A model generated the notes under the pieces. It was not told the origin of the DNA, searched no databases, and saw nothing but the letters and a program-made list of their open reading frames with translations. From positions 1 to 35,999 of the forward strand of contig JANYHV010000426.1 in NCBI GenBank assembly GCA_025362195.1: a stretch of DNA of 35,999 nt, written 5' to 3'. The DNA comes from Fimbriiglobus sp. (GTDB lineage Bacteria; Planctomycetota; Planctomycetia; Gemmatales; Gemmataceae). Positions 23,303 through 31,548 of this stretch are shown here, one piece after another. A program made the translations under genes and the position numbers. Every line of letters begins with the position of its first letter. The first letter of the stretch is position 1.

Positions 23303-24691
23303 TCAAAGGAGTGATACGGCCGCGCGGCCCGCCCGGCCCGCCCGGGTTTTGAGCGTGACGCGGTGGACGCCGAGGTGCCGGGCGGCGAGCGAGACGTTGC
23401 CCGCGCACACGTCCAGGGCCGCCGCCACGACCGCGGCCTCGAAGGCGTCGAGGAGCGGGTGCAGCAGTCCGCCCTCGCCGCCGGCGATCGCCCGCCCGAC
23501 GTGGGCGCGGACGGCGTCGGCGTCGAACAGGCCGGCCGCCGGGCGCGCGACGACCGGCGGGAACTGGTCGGGCAGGATCGTCGCCCCGGGGCACTCCAAG
23601 ACCGCCTGGCGCAGGGCGTTGGCCAGCTCGCGCACGTTCCCCGGCCAGTCCTGGGCGCACAGCCGGGCGAGCGCGTCCGGGTGGACGCCGGTCACCCCGA
23701 GGGCCAGTTCGCGGGCCGACCGGCGCAGGAAGTGAGTCACCAACAGGGGGATGTCCTCGCGGCGGTCGCGCAGCGGTGGGAGGCGGACGGAGACGACGCC
23801 GAGGCGGTAGTACAGGTCCTCGCGGAACCGGCCGGCGGCCGCTTCGGCCCGCAGGTCGCGGTGCGTCGCGGCCAGGATGCGCGCGTCGGCCCGGACCGTC
23901 TCGCTGCCGCCGAGCCGCGTGAACTCCTGCTCCTGCAAGACGCGCAACAACTTCGCCTGGGTGGCCGGGGCGAGGTCGCCGACCTCGTCCAGGAAGAGCG
24001 TGCCGCCCTCGGCCAGCTCGAACTTGCCGAGCCGCTGCCGGTCGGCCCCGGTGAACGCCCCGCGCTCGTGGCCGAACAGCTCGCTTTCCAGCAGGGACTC
24101 GGGAATGGCGGCGCAGTTCAGCGCGACGAACGGCCCGGCCCGGCGGCCGCCGTGGGCGTGGATCGACCGGGCGACGAGTTCCTTGCCGGTGCCCGACTCG
24201 CCGAGGATGAGGACGGTCGTCGGCTGCCCGGCGACGCGGCCGATGAGCTTCGACACCTCGTACATCGCGTCGGACTTGCCGAGGAGCGTCGCGGCCGGGG
24301 TCGCGGCCGCGTCGGCCGGGGCGGGCGGGCCGGCCGACGCGAGGATGCGGCGGACCGTCCGCACCGCCCGGGGCAGGTCGAGGGGCTTGAGCAGGTAGTC
24401 GCACGCCCCGCACGCCATCGCCCGGATGGCGTGCTCGGTGCTCCCCTCGCCGGTGACGACGACGACCGGGACCGTCGGGTCGGCGGCCCGGAGGCGGGCG
24501 AGCACGTCGAACCCGCCCAGACCGGGCATGACCACGTCGCACAACACCACGTCCGGCCGCGCGGCCGCGAACCGCTCGACCCCTTGCGCCCCGTCCACCG
24601 CCTCGACGACGGCGTGCCCGTCCCGCTCCAGCGCGAGCCGCACGACCCGGCGGACGGCCGCCTCGTCGTCGATGATCAGAACGGTCGCCAT
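23303..24691 (-). CDS. Sigma-54-dependent response regulator (NtrC family)
   Basis: The 462-residue protein has a receiver domain (VLIIDDEAAVRR, phosphoacceptor Asp in VVLCDVVMPGLGG, Thr in VVVTGEGS, Lys in YLLKPLD). A linker and an AAA+ domain follow, with Walker A GESGTGKELVAR, the sigma-54-contacting ELFGHERGAFTGADRQR, Walker B GGTLFLDEVGDL and the DWPGNVRELAN arginine region. The end carries a Fis-type HTH (CAGNVSLAARHLGVHRVTLK). All residues needed for phosphorylation and sigma-54 activation are visible. ATGs at 24697 and 24691 are both possible; MATVLIIDD at 24691 is the usual type. It is divergent from the kinase-REC-HD-GYP gene, whose promoter is a sigma-54 type, so regulation of that gene is likely. 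Confidence 0.95.
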   Translation of the reverse strand: MATVLIIDDEAAVRRVVRLALERDGHAVVEAVDGAQGVERFAAARPDVVLCDVVMPGLGGFDVLARLRAADPTVPVVVVTGEGSTEHAIRAMACGACDYLLKPLDLPRAVRTVRRILASAGPPAPADAAATPAATLLGKSDAMYEVSKLIGRVAGQPTTVLILGESGTGKELVARSIHAHGGRRAGPFVALNCAAIPESLLESELFGHERGAFTGADRQRLGKFELAEGGTLFLDEVGDLAPATQAKLLRVLQEQEFTRLGGSETVRADARILAATHRDLRAEAAAGRFREDLYYRLGVVSVRLPPLRDRREDIPLLVTHFLRRSARELALGVTGVHPDALARLCAQDWPGNVRELANALRQAVLECPGATILPDQFPPVVARPAAGLFDADAVRAHVGRAIAGGEGGLLHPLLDAFEAAVVAAALDVCAGNVSLAARHLGVHRVTLKTRAGRAGRAAVSLL

Positions 24692-24807
24692 GCGCACCCC
24701 ATCTCGCCCGAGTCCCCCGCGGCGGGCGCGTCGAAGGGATCGACAGCCGGGCCGGACGCGTGTCGAAGCCTACGTCACTCCCGACCGGCGGGGCGGGGAA
24801 TCGCGTT

Positions 24808-24822
24808 GTGCGCCGGCCGCAC
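24808..24822. promoter_or_regulatory. Candidate activator-binding palindrome (upstream activating site)
   Basis: GTGCGCC-G-GCCGCAC is a 15-base palindrome with one mismatched pair. It lies about 95 bases upstream of the sigma-54 -24 element, in the usual range for enhancer sites of NtrC-type activators. GC-rich palindromes arise by chance in this genome, so the role is inference. Confidence 0.35.
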
Positions 24823-24902
24823 GAATCGGCCCCGCCGAGAGCCGACGGCCCCCGATTAGCAACCGCCCCTCAAACCCCCGACGCCGCGCGAACTCCCCGG
24901 CC

Positions 24903-24917
24903 TGGCACCGCGGTTGC
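24903..24917 (+). promoter_or_regulatory. Sigma-54 promoter (-24/-12) for the kinase-REC-HD-GYP gene
   Basis: TGGCAC at 24903-24908, five bases, then TTGC at 24914-24917 match the sigma-54 consensus TGGCAC-N5-TTGC in sequence and spacing. Transcription would begin near 24929, about 53 bases before the ATG. A sigma-54 activator gene is divergently encoded next door. This is the best promoter match in the window. Confidence 0.75.
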
Positions 24918-24981
24918 GTGGCAGACCGTCTACCCGCACGCCGGTACATTCCTCAAAAAAACACCCGCCCGAGACCCCGCC

Positions 24982-27276
24982 ATGCCAACGCCCAAAGTGG
25001 CTTTTCAGCCCGACGAGACGGTTTACTTGCCCCCCGCCGCGGCCGGGAACACGCTCGCGGTCGGCTCGCAAGTCGCCCTCTTTTTGAACGGCCTGATCGA
25101 CCAGTCGGTCGTGCTCCCGGAGGAGTGGGACGAACTCGACGCGAAGATCCGCACCGGCCTGTACGCCCTGGACTTCCAGTCCGAAGTCGTCCAGCGGTTG
25201 CTCGCTTTGCACCTGATCACGCCGTTCCAGGCGGACATGATCCGCAAGGGCCGGACGCGGGACCTGGTCCTCGGCCAGTACCGCGTTCTGGAGCAGATCG
25301 GCCGGGGCGGCATGGGCGTGGTGTACCGGGCGGAGAACACGTACCTGCGCCGCGAGGTCGCGCTGAAGGTCCTGGTCAACTCGGCGTCGGACAATTGCGC
25401 CGGGCTGCGCGGCCGGTTCTACGCGGAGGCCCGCGCGGCCGCCCGCCTGCACCACCCGAACCTCGTCGCCTGCCTGGACGCCGGCCGCCAGGCGTCGGCC
25501 GAATCGACCGGGCTGATTTACGACTACTACGTCATGGAACTCATTACCGGGCACGACCTGCACACCCTCGTCGCCACCGGCGGGCCGCTCGCCGTCGGCC
25601 GGGCGTGCGACCTGTTCCAGCAGGTCGCCGACGCCCTGGCCGAGGCGCACCGGCACGGGCTGATCCACCGGGACGTGAAGCCGTCGAACATCGTCGTCAC
25701 CCCGGACTGGCAGGCGAAGTTGCTCGACTTCGGGCTGGCCCTGCACCCGCAGCGGCGGGTGACGGTGCCGGGCACGATCCTGGGCACGGTCGGGTACATG
25801 GCCCCCGAGCAGGCCCGCGACCCGCAGACGGTGGACGCCCGGGCCGACCTGTTCGGGCTGGGCGCGACCATGTACTGGGCGCTGACCGGCCGCGAGCCGT
25901 TCGCCAACACCGGGGACCCGATCCACGACCTGCACCAGCGGCTCACCGCCCCGCCCCCGGACATCCGCCGGTTCCGCCCCGAACTGCCCGAGGACCTGGG
26001 CGACCTGATCGGCCGGATGCTCAGCACCGACCCCGACCGGCGGCCGCCGAGCGCCCGCGTGGTGGCCATTTCGCTGTCCGGGCTGGCCCGGTGGGCGGCG
26101 GTCGCGGCCGGCCCGTCGTCCGCCGGGAGTGGGGTCCTGGACGACCGCCAGCGGGTCGTCGTGGTGGACGACGACGCGGCCCTGCGCAAACTCCAGGCGG
26201 CGTACCTGGGCGACGAGTTCGCGGTCGAAGAAGCGGGCGACGGGGAGGCCCTCCTGGCCGTCCTCCGGCGGCGGATCGTGGACCTCGTCGTCCTCGACAT
26301 CAACCTGCCCGGGCGGACCGGCGACCAGCTCATCGACGCCATCGCGGCGAACGCCCCGGAGGGCCAGCGGCCGATGATCCTGCTCACGTCCGGGGACGTG
26401 CCGGCCGAGTCCCTGGGCGGCCTGCTGACCGGCGGGGCCGACGACTTCCTGGCCAAGCCGTTCGGCCGGGCCGAGTACCGGGGGCGCATCCGCGGGCTGC
26501 TCGGGCGGCGGGCCGGGACCCGCAACCGGCAGCTCAAGGAGACGCTCCGCATGGGCGTCGAGAACCTGACCCGGACGCCCGCCCCGGCCCCCGAGTCGTT
26601 GGCCAAAGTCGGCGGCCTGACGGTCGCCGCCGGGCCGACCGGGCTGGAGAAAATCGCCGTCCTGCTCCGCGTGTTCGCCCAGATGGCGAACGAGACCCTG
26701 CCGTTCGACGCGGGGTACCCCGACCGCCTCGGCCGGTACGTCCGGGCGCTGGCCGCGGCCGCCCCGGACAGCGGCGAGTACAGCCGGCTCAAGGACGCCC
26801 GGTACCTCGACCTGCTCGTCGGCGTCGCCCCCCTCCACGACCTCGGCATGGTGGCCGTCCCGGCGACCGTCCTGCGCAAGCCGGCCGCCCTGGACGACCA
26901 GGACCGCATGGTCCTCCAGACGCACCCGGTGATGGGGTCCGAGTGGGTCGTCGCGGCCGCCGGGGGCACCGAGTCCCTGCCCGCCCTGTCGCTCGCCGCC
27001 GAGGTCATCCGCAGCCACCACGAGCGGTGGGACGGGGCCGGGTACCCGGACGCCCTGGCCGGCGTCGAGTGCCCGTTGTCGGCCCGCGTCGTCGGCCTGG
27101 CGTCGGTGTACGACGCCCTCCGGTCGCGCCGCAGTTACCGCCCGGCCCTGCCGCACGCGCGAGTCCTCCGCATGATGGTCAACGAACTGGCCGGGCAGTT
27201 CGACCCGACCCTGCTCGCCGCCCTGGCGACGGCCGGTGCCCGGTTCGAGAAGGTCTTCAAGATGACGCCGGACTGA
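24982..27276 (+). CDS. Ser/Thr protein kinase - receiver - HD-GYP fusion
   Basis: The 764-residue soluble protein has three modules. After a planctomycete-style lead-in (LITPFQADMIRKGRTRDLVL) comes a kinase at about residues 99-360. It has the glycine loop IGRGGMGVVY, Lys in VALKVL, the catalytic HRDVKPSN near 229, DFG and MAPEQ, so it looks active. A receiver at about 390-510 has the acidic pocket VVDDD, phospho-Asp in VVLDINLPG, Ser in LLTSGD and Lys in LAKPF, all intact. An HD-GYP-like domain at about 555-764 keeps LHDLG, THPVMG and HHERWDGAGYP. However, it has Met for Lys after HDxG, Ser in place of the later VAD aspartate, and no clear first His. The ATG at 24982 lies downstream of the sigma-54 promoter. 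There is no membrane segment. Confidence 0.93.
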   Translation: MPTPKVAFQPDETVYLPPAAAGNTLAVGSQVALFLNGLIDQSVVLPEEWDELDAKIRTGLYALDFQSEVVQRLLALHLITPFQADMIRKGRTRDLVLGQYRVLEQIGRGGMGVVYRAENTYLRREVALKVLVNSASDNCAGLRGRFYAEARAAARLHHPNLVACLDAGRQASAESTGLIYDYYVMELITGHDLHTLVATGGPLAVGRACDLFQQVADALAEAHRHGLIHRDVKPSNIVVTPDWQAKLLDFGLALHPQRRVTVPGTILGTVGYMAPEQARDPQTVDARADLFGLGATMYWALTGREPFANTGDPIHDLHQRLTAPPPDIRRFRPELPEDLGDLIGRMLSTDPDRRPPSARVVAISLSGLARWAAVAAGPSSAGSGVLDDRQRVVVVDDDAALRKLQAAYLGDEFAVEEAGDGEALLAVLRRRIVDLVVLDINLPGRTGDQLIDAIAANAPEGQRPMILLTSGDVPAESLGGLLTGGADDFLAKPFGRAEYRGRIRGLLGRRAGTRNRQLKETLRMGVENLTRTPAPAPESLAKVGGLTVAAGPTGLEKIAVLLRVFAQMANETLPFDAGYPDRLGRYVRALAAAAPDSGEYSRLKDARYLDLLVGVAPLHDLGMVAVPATVLRKPAALDDQDRMVLQTHPVMGSEWVVAAAGGTESLPALSLAAEVIRSHHERWDGAGYPDALAGVECPLSARVVGLASVYDALRSRRSYRPALPHARVLRMMVNELAGQFDPTLLAALATAGARFEKVFKMTPD

Positions 27277-27278
27277 AA

Positions 27279-28016
27279 TCAGGCGGGTCCGAGGTCCCGG
27301 GGCAATTCGAGTGCGTAGGTCGTGCCGCCGCCGGGGGTGCTCGTCGCTTCGGCGCGGCCGCCGCACTGCCGGGCGAACCCGGCCACGGTCGCCAGCGTGA
27401 GGCCGACGCCCGGCAGTGCGTACGGCTCGAAGGCGTGGGGCAGGAGGTCCGCCGCGAGGCCCGGCCCGGTGTCCGCGACGCTCAGCCGGACGAATTCCCC
27501 CGGTCCGACGTTGCGGGTGGCGATCGTCAGCGTGCCGCCGGCCGGGAGCGCGTCCCGGGCCGTCGCCGCCAGGTCCGACACCGCCCGCTCGACCTGCCCG
27601 GCGTCGGTACGAACGGGCCAGAGTCCGGGGGCCAGGTCGGTCACGAGGCGCACGCCCGGCGGGAGCAGCGACCGCAGCCGCGCCTCGGCGTCGGCCACGA
27701 CCCGGTTGAGGTCGAGGACGCGGGGCGCGAGCACTTGCCGGCCGCTGAAGGCGAGGAGTTGCCGGGTCAGGTCGGCCGCCCGTTCGCCGGCTTGCAGAAT
27801 CTCCGCGGCGAGCGGCCGGGACGGGTCGCCCGGGGCGAGGTCCTGGAGCAGGATGTCGCTGTACCCGTTGACGACGGTGAGCAGGTTGTTCAGGTCGTGG
27901 GCGACGCCCGCGGCCAACCGGGTCAGGGCGGTGACCGTCGGCCCGCTGCCGCCGGCCGGGGGAGGCCCCGCGGGTTCGCGGCCGGCGTGCGGCCCCTGGT
28001 CGTCGGGAACAGCCAT
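27279..28016 (-). CDS. Histidine-kinase-like protein with altered N-box
   Basis: The 245-residue soluble protein has a HisKA dimerisation segment, LTRLAAGVAHDLNNLLTVVN, with the phosphoacceptor His. A HATPase domain follows with G1 VADTGPGLAADLL and G2 GVGLTLATVAGFARQCGG. The N-box reads RAVSDLAATARDALPAGG; the Asn that normally binds magnesium (as in L-x-x-N-A-R-D-A) is replaced by Thr. There is no sensor domain and no receiver. It is convergent with the kinase-REC-HD-GYP gene, with two bases between stops, and downstream of the DapA-family gene on its own strand (43 bases). It may sense or buffer phosphate for the neighbouring regulators, but pairing is inference. Confidence 0.85.
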   Translation of the reverse strand: MAVPDDQGPHAGREPAGPPPAGGSGPTVTALTRLAAGVAHDLNNLLTVVNGYSDILLQDLAPGDPSRPLAAEILQAGERAADLTRQLLAFSGRQVLAPRVLDLNRVVADAEARLRSLLPPGVRLVTDLAPGLWPVRTDAGQVERAVSDLAATARDALPAGGTLTIATRNVGPGEFVRLSVADTGPGLAADLLPHAFEPYALPGVGLTLATVAGFARQCGGRAEATSTPGGGTTYALELPRDLGPA

Positions 28017-28059
28017 GAAGTCTCTGGAAGTGCGCGGCCCGGCGGGAACGGTCTTGAGC

Positions 28060-28959
28060 CTACTTCTTACCGAGTAACCCCGCCGCCGTCAGGACGTGTT
28101 TCAACGCGGCGAGCTTGTCCGGCGGGAGCGGGCCGACCGGCCGGCGGTTCGGCCCGCACGGCTGGCCCATGAGGGTCAGGGCCTCCTTGACCGCCCCGTT
28201 GCTCGTGCCCAGGGACAGGGCCAGGCGGACCGGGGCGAGGTCGTTCTGCAACCGCAGTGCGGCCGCGTGGTCGCCCCGGTGGAAGGCGTCGTGGATGCCG
28301 ACGCAGATTTCGGGGATGACGTTCGACACGGCCGGGATGGCCCCGCTCGCCCCGAAGTGCAGGGCCGCCAGGATCAGCGTGTCCCGGCCCTGGAGGACCC
28401 CGAACGTGGCCGGGTTCGTCCGCCGGATCACGTCCAGGGTGTACTGCAAGTCGCCCGACGAGTCCTTCAGGCCGACGACGTTCGGCACGGCCGCGAGCGC
28501 CTCGACGGTGGCCGGGTCGATGGCCAGGCCGCCGCACGTGCCGGGGTTGTTGTAAAGGACGACGGGCAGGGACGTGGCCCCGGCGACGCGGCGGAAGTGG
28601 TCGCCGAGTTCGGCCTGCGTCGGCTTGATGAAGTACGGGGCGACGACGGACACGCCGGTCGCCCCGTGCTTCTCGGCCAGGCGGGTCAGGCGGACGACTT
28701 CGCCCGTCGATTCGGCCCCCGTCCCGGCGTACACCGGCACCCGCCCGGCGACGTGCCCGACGGCCTCGGCCATGACCGCTTCCTTCTCGGCGTCCGAAAG
28801 CGCGTAGAACTCCCCGGTCGTGCCGAGGACGAAAATCCCGTCCACGTCGGCGCGGAGCAGCCAGTCGATGTGCGACCGCAGCCGGGGCAAGTCGAGCGAC
28901 TCGTCCGCATGGAACGGCGTGACGACGGGCGTAATGATGCCGTGCGGCTTGGGCGACAT
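28060..28959 (-). CDS. DapA/NanA-family class I aldolase
   Basis: The 299-residue protein is a (beta/alpha)8 lyase that forms a Schiff base with pyruvate. It has GIITPVVTPFHADESLDLPR at the start, FVLGTTGEFYALSDAEK (G-T-T-G-E pyruvate loop), the Tyr of VVLYNNPGTCGG and the Schiff-base Lys of VVGLKDSSGDLQYTL. In true 4-hydroxy-tetrahydrodipicolinate synthase an Arg follows the Y-N-x-P-x motif (usually YNVPGRT). Here it is Thr-Cys, so a sugar-acid aldolase role (for example KDG or N-acetylneuraminate type) is as likely as lysine synthesis. The start at 28959 gives the normal N-terminus. Confidence 0.9.
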   Translation of the reverse strand: MSPKPHGIITPVVTPFHADESLDLPRLRSHIDWLLRADVDGIFVLGTTGEFYALSDAEKEAVMAEAVGHVAGRVPVYAGTGAESTGEVVRLTRLAEKHGATGVSVVAPYFIKPTQAELGDHFRRVAGATSLPVVLYNNPGTCGGLAIDPATVEALAAVPNVVGLKDSSGDLQYTLDVIRRTNPATFGVLQGRDTLILAALHFGASGAIPAVSNVIPEICVGIHDAFHRGDHAAALRLQNDLAPVRLALSLGTSNGAVKEALTLMGQPCGPNRRPVGPLPPDKLAALKHVLTAAGLLGKK

Positions 28960-29035
28960 GAGCGAAGCTCCGGAAGGGGCAGTGCTTCTACTGTAACAAA
29001 GTGAGCGGCCGGACCCGGCGCACATTCGCCGGCGG

Positions 29036-30310
29036 TTACGCGTTGCGCTTGGACTTAACCTTCGCCACGGGGGGCAGAGAATCGGGACTCACCGTCGGGA
29101 CCGCAGTCAGGACCTTGACGAAACTTTTCAGCCAGATGTAGAGCCGGACCATTTGGACGTTGAAGACGTACTCTCCGGCCGAATCTCCCGAACGGATCAC
29201 GTTCAGTTTTTTCATTCGCTGAAGGAAGTTGCCCAGCTTCTTCAACTCCGCCGGGGTCAGTCCGTCCGCCACATCTCGCTTGAAGAAACTGTCACCGCTC
29301 GGTCCCAGGCCGGCGATTTTTTGCAAGATGGATTGGTAATCAAGGCTTCGCAGGGCCTTGTAAACTTGCTGATCGACGTACTTCCGGCCGACTTCTTCGG
29401 CAGCGCTGACGACGGCGTCCATCGCCTCCGTGTAGTCGAGGGTGCCGTCCTGGTCGAGGTAGTACGCCTCGTCGCCGACGACGTGCATGATCTTCGGGAA
29501 GCCGGCCGAGTACGTGATGAGTGCGTCCATCGCTTTCGCATCGACGGCCATGTCGGCCTCGCGGAAGGACCGCTCGAAGAACTCCTTCATCTCGCCCCGG
29601 TCCATCTTCTCGATCTCGACGATGTCGAAGATGCGGTCGATCGGCGGGTGGCACTGGATCATGGCCCGGCGGCGCTCCTCGACCCCGCACAGCATGAGCA
29701 ACAACGGCAGGGGCGTCGTGGCCATCGCGTTCTCTTCGACGAAGCCCTTAATGAAGTGCGCGAAGTGGGGGTTGTTGACGATCCCGTTGAGTTCGTCGAG
29801 GACCAGGAAGACGCCGCCGGCCGCGTCCCCCATCCGCACCAAGGTTTCGCGCAGGAACGCCAGCATCTGCCCGGGCGTCGAGAGGGACGGGGTGTCGGCC
29901 TTGAGCGCTTCCAGGTTCAGGGTCAACCCGAGCAACTGCTGCTTGCCGACGTACTTGCCGAGCCATCCTTTGACGCGCTCCGCGGTCGAGACGTTGGTCT
30001 CGCCGGCGCGGACCACCGCCTCCAGGACGCGCCCCGCCAGGTCCTCGATGTCCTTCGCCCCGCCCAAGTTGACGGACACCCGGAGGAGTTTGTACTTCTG
30101 CTCGGCGACCCGCTGGGCGTAGTTGGCGATCGAACTCTTGCCGATGCCGTACTCGCCCTGCACGAACATGGCGACGGGCTTGCCGGCCGCGACCTGGGCG
30201 GCACCCCGTTGGAGGATGCGGTCGATCTGGAGTTTGCGGCCGACGAACAGCTCGGCCGGGATCGGCTGGCCCGGGTGGAACGGGCTTTTCCCCTTTTCCC
30301 GACTCGCCAT
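29036..30310 (-). CDS. AAA/STAND-type ATPase (ORC/Cdc6-like), unknown role
   Basis: The 424-residue protein begins with a PFHPGQPIPAELFVGRKLQI segment, the FVGR box of AAA_16/ORC-like ATPases. Walker A is VQGEYGIGKSSIANYA near residue 50-65 and Walker B is FLVLDELNG near 168. A helical region (EKMDRGEMKEFFERSF) follows. A C-terminal winged-helix-like part (LTPAELKKLGNFLQRMKKLN, then SAGEYVFNVQMVRLYIWLKS) looks like an MCM/ORC-type wHTH. The gene is less GC-rich than its neighbours, with more A/T at third positions, which may indicate a different history. It stands alone on the minus strand. Related proteins occur in defence and mobile contexts, but no partner gene is here. Confidence 0.8.
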   Translation of the reverse strand: MASREKGKSPFHPGQPIPAELFVGRKLQIDRILQRGAAQVAAGKPVAMFVQGEYGIGKSSIANYAQRVAEQKYKLLRVSVNLGGAKDIEDLAGRVLEAVVRAGETNVSTAERVKGWLGKYVGKQQLLGLTLNLEALKADTPSLSTPGQMLAFLRETLVRMGDAAGGVFLVLDELNGIVNNPHFAHFIKGFVEENAMATTPLPLLLMLCGVEERRRAMIQCHPPIDRIFDIVEIEKMDRGEMKEFFERSFREADMAVDAKAMDALITYSAGFPKIMHVVGDEAYYLDQDGTLDYTEAMDAVVSAAEEVGRKYVDQQVYKALRSLDYQSILQKIAGLGPSGDSFFKRDVADGLTPAELKKLGNFLQRMKKLNVIRSGDSAGEYVFNVQMVRLYIWLKSFVKVLTAVPTVSPDSLPPVAKVKSKRNA

Positions 30311-30586
30311 CCGGTCAACCCCCGAGTGCCTTGAGCATTCCGTGCAGCGCTCAGCGCGACACTGATACGCCCATCATACGGGGCCACCGCTTTGGCCGGT
30401 TGAATCGCCAGCGATCATGCCCGGCCGGCGATCATCCCGGGGAACGCCCTGAGACTCCGGCGCGGCCGTCGAATTCGGCTTTCCCCTTGCCCCGGCCGGG
30501 TCGGCCCGCAAGGATGCGGCAGACGTTTCCTACCGAACGGCCGCGGCATTCGTGGTCGGGCGTCAGGTGGATTGCGGGGTGAAGGA
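30311..30586. other. Divergent intergenic region, 276 bases
   Basis: This region separates the ATPase (minus) from a small membrane protein (plus). On the minus strand a good -10-like TATGAT is at 30378-30373, about 65 bases before the ATPase start, without a convincing -35. No gene or repeat is seen in the rest. Confidence 0.4.
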
Positions 30587-31078
30587 ATGGAGCCGCAGGT
30601 TCAAGTCGCGCTGATTGTTAGTGGCACAATCCTGCTCGGCTTGACCGGGCTTGTTTGGGCGACGCGGAGCCGCGCGCAACCGGTCGCGGCGGGGCGGCAC
30701 GACCGGCGCGGGTTGTACCAGCAGTTGCTCGACGCCCTGGCCGTCGTGGCCCGCGAGCCGAACAGCGGTCGGGCGCGACGGCACGTGGACGAAGTCGTCA
30801 ACGCGTGCGTGCTGAGCGCGCCGTCTGAAGTCGTTGCGGTCGCCCGCCGCTGCCAGGAAGCCTTGACGGGAAGCGGTGCCCTACCGGTCGAGTTGGAGAC
30901 CGAGTTGCTCCGGGTCTTGCGGGCCGACCTCGGCCTGCCGCCGCTCGAAGGCGGCCCCGCGCCGTTCGGATACCCAGACGACGTGCCCGTGCGTTCGGAT
31001 CGACCGCCGCTCACGCCCCGACGACGACGGGTTCGCACGGGGCCGGGGCGGGGGTGCGGTGGCCGCCGGGGAGCTTGA
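30587..31078 (+). CDS. Small membrane-anchored protein, unknown function
   Basis: The ATG at 30587 is preceded by GAAGGA. The 163-residue product has one N-terminal membrane helix (about residues 6-26, VALIVSGTILLGLTGLVWAT) and a cytoplasmic helical region containing RGLYQQLLDALAVVAREPNS and CVLSAPSEVVAVARRCQEAL. The last 22 residues, Arg-rich and Gly-rich, are read antisense to the uspA 3' end over 68 bases. They may therefore be an accident of the stop position rather than a selected domain. No family is recognised. Confidence 0.6.
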   Translation: MEPQVQVALIVSGTILLGLTGLVWATRSRAQPVAAGRHDRRGLYQQLLDALAVVAREPNSGRARRHVDEVVNACVLSAPSEVVAVARRCQEALTGSGALPVELETELLRVLRADLGLPPLEGGPAPFGYPDDVPVRSDRPPLTPRRRRVRTGPGRGCGGRRGA

Positions 31079-31472
31079 CGACGAGGACGCTGCACGGCGA
31101 GTCGCGCATCACCCGCTCGGCCACGCTGCCCATGACCAGGCGGTCCACGCCCGTCCGGCCGTGCGTGCCCAGGACGATCACATCGACCGCCACCTCGTCG
31201 GCGTACCGGACGATCTCGGCCGCCGCGTCGCCCTCCAGGAAGACGTGCTTGACGGGGATCTTCTTGTTCGCCGGGCGGATCTGTTCGAGCTGGCTCCGCC
31301 AGTGCTGCTTGTCCGCGGCGGCCGACCCGGGCGGCACTTCGCCGGGCGTGTAGACGTACAGGATCGTCAGGGCGGCGTTGTACGCCTCGGCCAGGCCGAG
31401 GGCGTGGAAGTAGGCGGAGTTCGAGTACGACGAGAAGTCGGTCGGGTAAAGAATGGTTTTGACGCGGATCAT
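31011..31472 (-). CDS. Universal stress protein UspA family
   Basis: The 153-residue single-domain protein starts MIRVKTILYPTDFSSYSNSA, a classic Usp beginning with the Asp near residue 12. It carries the nucleotide-binding loop GTHGRTGVDRLVMGSVAERV, matching G-2x-G-9x-G-S/T, so it probably binds ATP. Usp proteins respond to stress, and the mechanism is often unclear. The ATG at 31472 has GGGAGGG about eight bases upstream, and TAGGAT about 50 bases upstream may be a -10 box. The 3' end overlaps the convergent small membrane protein by 68 bases. Confidence 0.92.
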   Translation of the reverse strand: MIRVKTILYPTDFSSYSNSAYFHALGLAEAYNAALTILYVYTPGEVPPGSAAADKQHWRSQLEQIRPANKKIPVKHVFLEGDAAAEIVRYADEVAVDVIVLGTHGRTGVDRLVMGSVAERVMRDSPCSVLVVKLPGGHRTPAPAPCEPVVVGA

Positions 31473-31548
31473 GGAGCGGTCCCTCCCGGGGGCGTCGGAA
31501 GCGCGTCCGACACGGTGCGACTATCCTAGCACGGCCGGCCGCGCGAAG

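Noticed and set aside
24426-28172. 1248-codon plus-strand frame across the signalling island
   Set aside because: It is a shadow frame of Arg/Pro/Gly-rich sequence overlapping well-supported kinase and regulator genes.
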